A stretch of 44,912 nucleotides of DNA from DASWTL01 sp035575925 (GTDB taxonomy: Bacteria; Bacteroidota; Bacteroidia; Sphingobacteriales; Sphingobacteriaceae), in contig DATLXK010000032.1 of assembly GCA_035575925.1 (NCBI GenBank), positions 1 through 44,912 on the forward strand. Direction: 5' to 3'. Shown one piece after another: positions 40,410 through 44,912 of this stretch. A program made the translations under genes and the position numbers. Below the pieces are notes generated by a model. It ran no database searches and was not told the origin of the DNA. It was given only the letters and a program-made list of their open reading frames with translations. How positions within the stretch are numbered: position 1 is the first letter of the stretch; each line of letters opens with the position of its first letter.

Positions 40410-41951
40410 GTGAAAAATAAACTAACTCAATTATATCAAAAACGTGATGATGCCCACCAGGGAGGTGGACAACAACGTATCGAAAATCAGCATAAAAAGG
40501 GCAAGTTAACTGCACGCGAGCGATTGCATTTCTTACTGGATGAAGGATCTTTTGAAGAAATAGGCATGTTGGTTACACACAGGTCTACAGACTTTGGAAT
40601 GCAGAAAGAAAAATATGCAGGTGACGGTGTAGTAACAGGATACGGCACTATAAATGGGCGTTTGGTATATATTTTCTCTCAGGATTTTACTGTTTTTGGG
40701 GGATCGCTATCAGAAACACATGCCGAAAAAATTATAAAAATAATGGACCTTGCCATGAAGAATGGTGCCCCGGTAATTGGCTTAAATGACTCGGGAGGGG
40801 CCCGCATCCAGGAAGGGGTGGTTTCATTAGGCGGCTATGCCGATATCTTTTATAAAAACACCATGGCATCGGGTGTGGTACCCCAAATCTCTGCAATTAT
40901 GGGTCCGTGTGCAGGTGGAGCAGTGTATTCTCCTGCCATTACCGATTTTATTCTGATGGTAGAGCATACCTCTTATATGTTTGTTACCGGACCGAATGTT
41001 GTTAAAACAGTAACCCATGAAGAGGTTACTTCAGAAGAGCTTGGGGGAGCTTCAACACATGCCACAAAATCGGGCGTAACGCATTTTGCCTGTGCAAATG
41101 AAATAGATGCCATTGAGCATGTAAAAAAACTATTAAGCTACATGCCTCAAAACTGCGAGGAAACTGTCCCAGCCCTGCCCTATGAGATGGGAGATGAAAC
41201 ACGCAAAAGCTTGAATGATATCATGCCTCAAAATTCATCCCAGCCCTATGACATTCGTGATATTATAACCCAGGTTCTTGATGAAGGCTCGTTTCTTGAA
41301 GTTCATAAAGATTTTGCTGAAAACATGGTTGTCGGATTTGCCCGGCTCGCCGGAAGGAGTATTGGAATTGTTGCAAACCAACCGGCCTTTTTAGCAGGCG
41401 TTCTGGACATACAGTCATCAACAAAAGGTGCCCGATTTGTTAGGTTTTGTGATAGTTTTAATATCCCTCTGTTGGTTTTTGAAGATGTACCCGGTTTTTT
41501 ACCCGGAACAGACCAGGAATGGCATGCTATTATAACTAATGGCGCAAAGCTGTTATATGCCTTTTGTGAGGCTACGGTTCCCCGGATCACAGTTATTACA
41601 AGAAAAGCGTACGGAGGAGCTTATGATGTAATGAACTCCAAACATATTGGTGCCGACATGAATTACGCATGGCCTACAGCTGAAATTGCTGTAATGGGCG
41701 CTAAAGGTGCGGCTGAAATTATCTTCAAAAAAGAAATTTCTGCTGCTGAAAATCCGGATGAGAAGTGGATAGAAAAAGAAAAAGAATATTCAGACATCTT
41801 CGCCAATCCATACCGGGCAGCAGAACGGGGCTTTATTGATGAAGTGATAGAGCCTTCAGAAACAAGAATAAAGCTGATTAAAGCATTTAAAATGCTTGAA
41901 AACAAAGTGGTTAATAACCCCAGAAAAAAGCATGGGAATATACCATTGTAA
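40410..41951 (+). CDS. Acyl-CoA carboxylase beta subunit (carboxyltransferase)
   Basis: The carboxyltransferase half of a biotin-dependent acyl-CoA carboxylase, most like propionyl-CoA carboxylase beta (PccB). I choose GTG 40410 (MKNKLTQLYQKRDDAHQGGG); the frame runs back to a TTG at 40392, but that overlaps promoter-like TTACTTTG. The product has 513 residues. Oxyanion-hole and CoA motifs: GLNDSGGARIQEGV, GPCAGGAVYSPAITDF in the N-lobe, and EDVPGFLPGTDQEW and RKAYGGAYDVMNSKHIG in the C-lobe. The alpha (biotin carboxylase/BCCP) subunit is not in this window. Substrate specificity is not certain. Confidence 0.93.
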   Translation: MKNKLTQLYQKRDDAHQGGGQQRIENQHKKGKLTARERLHFLLDEGSFEEIGMLVTHRSTDFGMQKEKYAGDGVVTGYGTINGRLVYIFSQDFTVFGGSLSETHAEKIIKIMDLAMKNGAPVIGLNDSGGARIQEGVVSLGGYADIFYKNTMASGVVPQISAIMGPCAGGAVYSPAITDFILMVEHTSYMFVTGPNVVKTVTHEEVTSEELGGASTHATKSGVTHFACANEIDAIEHVKKLLSYMPQNCEETVPALPYEMGDETRKSLNDIMPQNSSQPYDIRDIITQVLDEGSFLEVHKDFAENMVVGFARLAGRSIGIVANQPAFLAGVLDIQSSTKGARFVRFCDSFNIPLLVFEDVPGFLPGTDQEWHAIITNGAKLLYAFCEATVPRITVITRKAYGGAYDVMNSKHIGADMNYAWPTAEIAVMGAKGAAEIIFKKEISAAENPDEKWIEKEKEYSDIFANPYRAAERGFIDEVIEPSETRIKLIKAFKMLENKVVNNPRKKHGNIPL

Positions 41952-42069
41952 GTGTATAATAGTAGGTTTTAGTGGGTTAACAAGTTAATAAACCAATACC
42001 TTTACCTTAATTTTCTAAAACTTCTCCACCTTTCTAACCTCTTCAACTTTTTTACTTTACCAGTTATAC
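41952..42069. repeat. Spacer with pyrimidine-rich degenerate repeats
   Basis: After the carboxylase gene the plus strand turns strongly pyrimidine-rich (about 42000-42060: words such as ttttctaaaacttctcc, acctttctaacctcttcaac). The pattern looks like a degenerate short-period repeat. There is no evident gene, terminator or promoter in it. Confidence 0.4.
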
Positions 42070-42477
42070 ATGCCCTCCATTGAACAAATACCTGCATACC
42101 TGGTATGGCCGATACGCCATCAGGCAATGTATCCTGAATTAAATTTGGAAGATGTAAAGATTGAAAATGATGACGATGCCACTCATCTTGGCCTGTTTGA
42201 TCATAATAAATTAATAAGTGTGGTATCTCTTTTTCAAATCGGTCAGGAAATTCGGTTCAGGAAATTCGCAACACTTACAGAATATCAAAACATGGGCTAC
42301 GGAAGTCTGCTTTTAGAATATATGATCGGCTTCTCAAAAGAGCAGAACTGTAAAAGAATCTGGTGTAACGCACGCAAAGCAGCATGTGATTTCTATAAAA
42401 AATACCATTTTCAGGAAAACTCACAAATTATAGAAAAAGCAGACTTAATTTATGTAATAATGGAGCTTAATTTATAG
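42070..42477 (+). CDS. GNAT family N-acetyltransferase
   Basis: A 135-residue single-domain GNAT protein. Strand ISVVSLFQI, then motif A (FRKFATLTEYQNMGYGSLLLEYMI) with the acetyl-CoA loop QNMGYG, and motif B in CKRIWCNARKAACDFYKKYHF with the Tyr near the end. The usual FY..(G/H)F acetyl-CoA signature reads FYKKYHF. Substrate unknown. It lies alone between the carboxylase and the M42 peptidase on the same strand. Confidence 0.9.
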   Translation: MPSIEQIPAYLVWPIRHQAMYPELNLEDVKIENDDDATHLGLFDHNKLISVVSLFQIGQEIRFRKFATLTEYQNMGYGSLLLEYMIGFSKEQNCKRIWCNARKAACDFYKKYHFQENSQIIEKADLIYVIMELNL

Positions 42478-42504
42478 AAGATATGGAATAGGCCCCCGAG
42501 TTTT

Positions 42505-42512
42505 TATATTTG
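42505..42512 (+). promoter_or_regulatory. TAnnTTTG -7 element for the M42 peptidase gene
   Basis: TATATTTG is an exact -7 match, 19 bases before the ATG at 42532. No -33 element stands out. Confidence 0.5.
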
Positions 42513-42531
42513 CATCCTTATATAAAATTAA

Positions 42532-43638
42532 ATGGCAAAAAAACAAGAAAACAAGCATCTGGCGGTTGTTACAAAAACATCTGTAGAATTCTTGGAAAAC
42601 TATATAAACAATCCCTCTCCCACAGGTTTTGAGTGGGAAGGTCAGCGCATGTGGCTGGACTATTTAAAGCCCTACATCGATGATCATTTTATTGATAACT
42701 ATGGAACTGCAGTAGGTGTAATTAACCCTAACGCGGAGTATAAAGTAGTTATTGAAGCTCATGCTGATGAAATATCATGGTTTGTTAATTACATTACCAA
42801 GGACGGATTAATCTACGTTATCCGCAACGGAGGCTCAGATCACCAGATAGCACCTTCAAAACGTGTAAATATTCATACAGATAAAGGTATTGTAAAGGCT
42901 GTATTCGGCTGGCCGGCAATACATACACGTAACGGAGAAAAAGAGGAAGCCCCTACGTTAAAAAACATTTTTCTTGATTGCGGCTGCACTACAAGTGAAG
43001 AGGTTGAGGCTTTAGGTATACATGTTGGATGTGTAATTACTTACGAAGACGAATTCATGATCCTGAATGACCGGTACTATGTAGGACGTGCCTTGGATAA
43101 CCGTGTTGGCGGATTTATGATAGCTGAAGTTGCACGGTTATTAAAAGAAAATAAAAAGACTTTGCCTTTTGGCTTATACATTGTAAACTCCGTTCAGGAG
43201 GAAGTTGGTCTGCGTGGTGCAGAAATGATCACACAGCGTATTAAACCAAACCTGGCGATTGTTACTGATGTGACACATGATACACAAACGCCCATGATCA
43301 ATAAAATAACCCAGGGCGACCTGGCTTGTGGAAAAGGCCCGGTATTATCATACGCGCCATCCGTGCAAACTAATTTTAACAGGCAAATTGTTAAAACAGC
43401 CGAGTCAAATAAAATTCCTTTCCAGCGCCAGGCTTCCTCGCGGTGGACGGGAACAGATACAGATGCCTTTGCTTACTCAAATGGCGGTGTAGTATCTGCA
43501 CTTATCTCTCTCCCCTTGCGTTATATGCATACCACGGTAGAAATGGTTCATAAGGAAGATGTTGACAATGTGATCCGTCTTATTTATGAAACATTAATAA
43601 CAATTAAAGAGGGGCAGGATTTCAGATCAATTAAATAA
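42532..43638 (+). CDS. M42 family metallo-aminopeptidase
   Basis: A 368-residue M42 (FrvX/TET-type) peptidase, cytoplasmic. Metal and catalytic residues: H77 and D79 in VVIEAHADEISWF, the bridging Asp in GRALDNRVGGFM, the Glu pair in NSVQEEVGLRGAEM, the Asp in IVTDVTHDTQ and the His in PLRYMHTTVEMVHKED. TET peptidases form large dodecameric shells that trim short peptides from the N-terminus. A PSPTGFEWEGQRMW start segment is typical. It appears monocistronic. Confidence 0.94.
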   Translation: MAKKQENKHLAVVTKTSVEFLENYINNPSPTGFEWEGQRMWLDYLKPYIDDHFIDNYGTAVGVINPNAEYKVVIEAHADEISWFVNYITKDGLIYVIRNGGSDHQIAPSKRVNIHTDKGIVKAVFGWPAIHTRNGEKEEAPTLKNIFLDCGCTTSEEVEALGIHVGCVITYEDEFMILNDRYYVGRALDNRVGGFMIAEVARLLKENKKTLPFGLYIVNSVQEEVGLRGAEMITQRIKPNLAIVTDVTHDTQTPMINKITQGDLACGKGPVLSYAPSVQTNFNRQIVKTAESNKIPFQRQASSRWTGTDTDAFAYSNGGVVSALISLPLRYMHTTVEMVHKEDVDNVIRLIYETLITIKEGQDFRSIK

Positions 43639-43697
43639 AACTATATCAATCTATATCTGCTCCTGACCAAAATAAATTTCATATTATTTCATTATCA

Positions 43698-43718
43698 CTT
43701 TAGCATGATCAGCTAAAG
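43698..43718. promoter_or_regulatory. 7-bp inverted repeat before the nucleotidyltransferase gene
   Basis: CTTTAGC (43698-43704) and GCTAAAG (43712-43718) flank ATGATCA, 24 bases before the next ATG. It could be an operator or a weak terminator of the peptidase gene (followed by ATTTTAAA). Confidence 0.35.
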
Positions 43719-43742
43719 ATTTTAAACACTTAACACTCATAC

Positions 43743-44642
43743 ATGAAACCCACCTTACTAATTTTAGCTGCCGGTATGGCCAGCCGTTATGGAAGCATGA
43801 AACAAACTGATGGTTTTGGCCCTAATGGAGAAACTATAATCGATTATTCTATTTATGATGCTATTCAGGCCGGTTTTGGTAAAGTAGTTTTTATAATTCG
43901 TGAAGAATTTGCTGAAAATTTCAAAGCCATATTTGAACCTAAATTAAAAGGAAAAATAGAAACAGATTATGTTTTCCAATCTTTCGATCTTAAGCCTTTC
44001 GGGATTGATCAAGAGATCGAACGGGCAAAACCCTGGGGTACTGCACACGCCGTACTGGCCGCACGCGATACTGTAAAGGAACCATTTTGTGTCATAAACG
44101 CTGATGATTTCTATGGCCGTGAGGCATATGAGAAAATGTATACGTTCTTAACTACAGAAGTATCCGACGATCGCTTCTCTCTGGTTGGTTATCAGATTGA
44201 TAAAACCCTGTCAGAGCATGGTTCTGTATCGCGCGGGGTTTGCGAGGTAGATGAAAAAGGAAATTTAAAAGAGATTCATGAGCGTACCACGGTATATTTT
44301 AAAGACAGGAATGTTTTTTACGAAGAAGGTGGCGAGGAGAAACCTTTACCTTCAGATAATCGTGTATCCATGAACTTTTGGGGATTCTCACCAGCCATTT
44401 TTGAACTTTCTACAAAACAGTTTAAAGAATTTGCACTTGCAAATGCAGCTAATCCAAAATCGGAATTCTTCATTCCTCTGGTTGCTGATAAATTAATAAA
44501 TGAGGGCTCGGCTACTTTTAAAGTTATTCCAACTCAAAACAAATGGTTTGGAGTTACTTACAAAGAAGATAAACCTATAGTTCAGCAAAGTATTGATGAA
44601 TTGGTTCGTAGCGGTGCCTATCCGGAAAATCTGTGGGATTAA
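43743..44642 (+). CDS. Sugar-phosphate nucleotidyltransferase family protein
   Basis: A 299-residue NTP-transferase. The N-terminal nucleotide-binding loop LLILAAGMASRYGSMKQTDG is a variant of the GxGTRxxPxTxxxPK motif: GMASRYG.MKQ replaces G.GTRL.P.T...PK. ETIIDYSIYDA, KPWGTAHAVLAARD and the metal-binding VINADDFYG are typical for the GalU/RmlA superfamily. Bacteroidota carry this variant widely; the sugar substrate is unknown. No sugar-nucleotide pathway gene adjoins. A perfect-palindrome terminator lies 88 bases after the stop. Confidence 0.9.
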   Translation: MKPTLLILAAGMASRYGSMKQTDGFGPNGETIIDYSIYDAIQAGFGKVVFIIREEFAENFKAIFEPKLKGKIETDYVFQSFDLKPFGIDQEIERAKPWGTAHAVLAARDTVKEPFCVINADDFYGREAYEKMYTFLTTEVSDDRFSLVGYQIDKTLSEHGSVSRGVCEVDEKGNLKEIHERTTVYFKDRNVFYEEGGEEKPLPSDNRVSMNFWGFSPAIFELSTKQFKEFALANAANPKSEFFIPLVADKLINEGSATFKVIPTQNKWFGVTYKEDKPIVQQSIDELVRSGAYPENLWD

Positions 44643-44730
44643 GTACCTTTTATTAGGTTATACGTGATAAATGGCAGGGTATAATAAAGAATAATAACAA
44701 GGAGTAAAAATTAAAGATTGAGGAGTAAAT

Positions 44731-44763
44731 AGACTTCCGAAGTTTTAAAAACTTCGGAAGTCT
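44731..44763. terminator. 33-base perfect palindrome terminator
   Basis: AGACTTCCGAAGTTTT (44731-44746) and AAAACTTCGGAAGTCT (44748-44763) pair over all 16 bases around a single A. In either direction the stem ends in a T-rich core rather than a separate T-tract. It is a strong candidate terminator after the nucleotidyltransferase and an insulator before the insertion sequence. Confidence 0.7.
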
Positions 44764-44784
44764 GATTATGCACGAGAGTGTAAA

Positions 44785-44831
44785 ATAAACTGTGTCACGA
44801 GTTAGAATATTAACTTAGTAACACAGTTTAT
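44785..44831. repeat. 11-bp subterminal inverted repeat of the IS
   Basis: ATAAACTGTGT (44785-44795) and ACACAGTTTAT (44821-44831) are perfect complements around 25 bases, ending two bases before the transposase ATG. In RNA read in from outside, the stem would be right at the start codon, a usual way for an IS to limit impinging transcription; this is inference. Confidence 0.65.
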
Positions 44832-44832
44832 A

Positions 44833-44912
44833 ATGAAGAAAGAAGAATCGCTCGATTACGAGCAAATGAAAAAGAAAGCTCTTGAGCAACTCCGCTCGGG
44901 CAAGTCATTGTA
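44833..44912 (+). CDS. IS256 family transposase, N-terminal fragment (window edge)
   Basis: Twenty-six codons are visible from ATG 44833: MKKEESLDYEQMKKKALEQL then RSGKSL. This matches the start of Bacteroidota IS256-family transposases, where a K.ALEQLRSGK.L segment is followed by the conserved region upstream of the DDE domain. The gene is cut by the end of the window, so intactness is unknown. It is preceded by the subterminal hairpin. Confidence 0.8.
   Translation, partial: MKKEESLDYEQMKKKALEQLRSGKSL

Larger units (their letters stand above)
44774..44912 (+). mobile_element. IS256-like insertion sequence, left end
   Basis: The element starts with the terminal sequence GAGAGTGTAAAATAAACTGT and runs out of the window. 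The transposase begins at 44833. If complete, the matching right terminal repeat and an 8-9 bp target duplication of the bases just before 44774 (…attatgcac) lie downstream. The family is inferred from the transposase N-terminus and the terminal bases. Confidence 0.8.

Noticed and set aside
42070..42477. GNAT as part of a toxin-antitoxin pair
   Set aside because: No adjacent ribbon-helix-helix (DUF1778-type) antitoxin gene is present.
1..44912. tRNA, rRNA or CRISPR array
   Set aside because: Intergenic regions were read on both strands; I found no cloverleaf with a TTC-loop motif, no rRNA sequence and no regularly spaced direct repeats.

Overview
The window looks like an ordinary chromosomal stretch of an AT-rich member of the Bacteroidota, most likely Sphingobacteriales/Sphingobacteriaceae (Pedobacter/Solitalea-like). 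The evidence is Bacteroidota-specific families (DUF4476, DUF5606, DUF1599, Porin_10, BT_3928-type MauE/DoxX protein, lamin-tail surface protein), exact TAnnTTTG -7 promoter elements ahead of many genes, and weak Shine-Dalgarno signals. I see about 46 protein genes, two of them cut by the window edges. I recognise no rRNA, tRNA, CRISPR array or prophage. No gene-free stretch exceeds 300 bases.

Layout. 1-5.6 kb: the 3' part of a multi-domain lamin-tail surface protein, yebC, a repeat-bearing unknown protein, a YdcF-type envelope protein, and on the minus strand an SPFH membrane protein with a ribbon-helix-helix (Arc-type) protein. 5.8-12.1 kb: trhO (minus); then pheS, a degenerate Rieske-fold lipoprotein and a TetR regulator packed together; then rlmD, an unknown protein, a phosphoribosyltransferase and an outer-membrane barrel. 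12.2-14.8 kb (minus): DUF1599, MauE/DoxX-thioredoxin-like protein, DinB and aroK; the first two and last two overlap by 4 bp. 14.9-16.6 kb: folP-cdaA (folate and c-di-AMP). 16.7-18.6 kb: bacilliredoxin and ahcY, divergent, each with a clear promoter; ahcY ends at a strong terminator. 18.7-24.9 kb: hicB-hicA toxin-antitoxin genes directly ahead of pdxJ, then gcvP, YceI and a DEAD-box helicase with degenerate motifs. 24.9-26.6 kb (minus): four tandem DUF4476 repeats. 26.7-31.9 kb: NamZ-type muramidase, small membrane protein, VF530 protein, DUF1080 lipoprotein, DUF5606 protein, cyclophilin, and a protein usually labelled asparagine synthetase B. 31.9-35.7 kb (minus): lpxK-PNP-porin, overlapping. 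35.8-44.6 kb: pruA, SulP transporter plus beta-carbonic anhydrase (minus), a small membrane protein, acyl-CoA carboxylase beta subunit, GNAT, M42 peptidase and a nucleotidyltransferase. 44.77 kb to the end: the left end and first 26 codons of an IS256-like element.

Most of the content is housekeeping: translation and RNA modification (yebC, trhO, pheS, rlmD), one-carbon/methyl/PLP metabolism (folP, ahcY, gcvP, pdxJ), envelope biogenesis (lpxK, porin, NamZ, YdcF), c-di-AMP signalling and inorganic carbon handling. I do not see a convincing new multi-gene defence or biosynthetic system. The most distinctive observations are smaller: a helicase and a Rieske fold that have lost their signature residues, a three-copy KP-[GA]-Y-x-PRF motif protein behind yebC, the SPFH/RHH pair with a TGATAT operator-like array, the DUF4476 tandem expansion, and a PNP with Asp in the base-recognition position. 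Several gene starts are moved inward here on family and promoter evidence (trhO, pheS, pdxJ, YceI, Arc-type, VF530, carboxylase).
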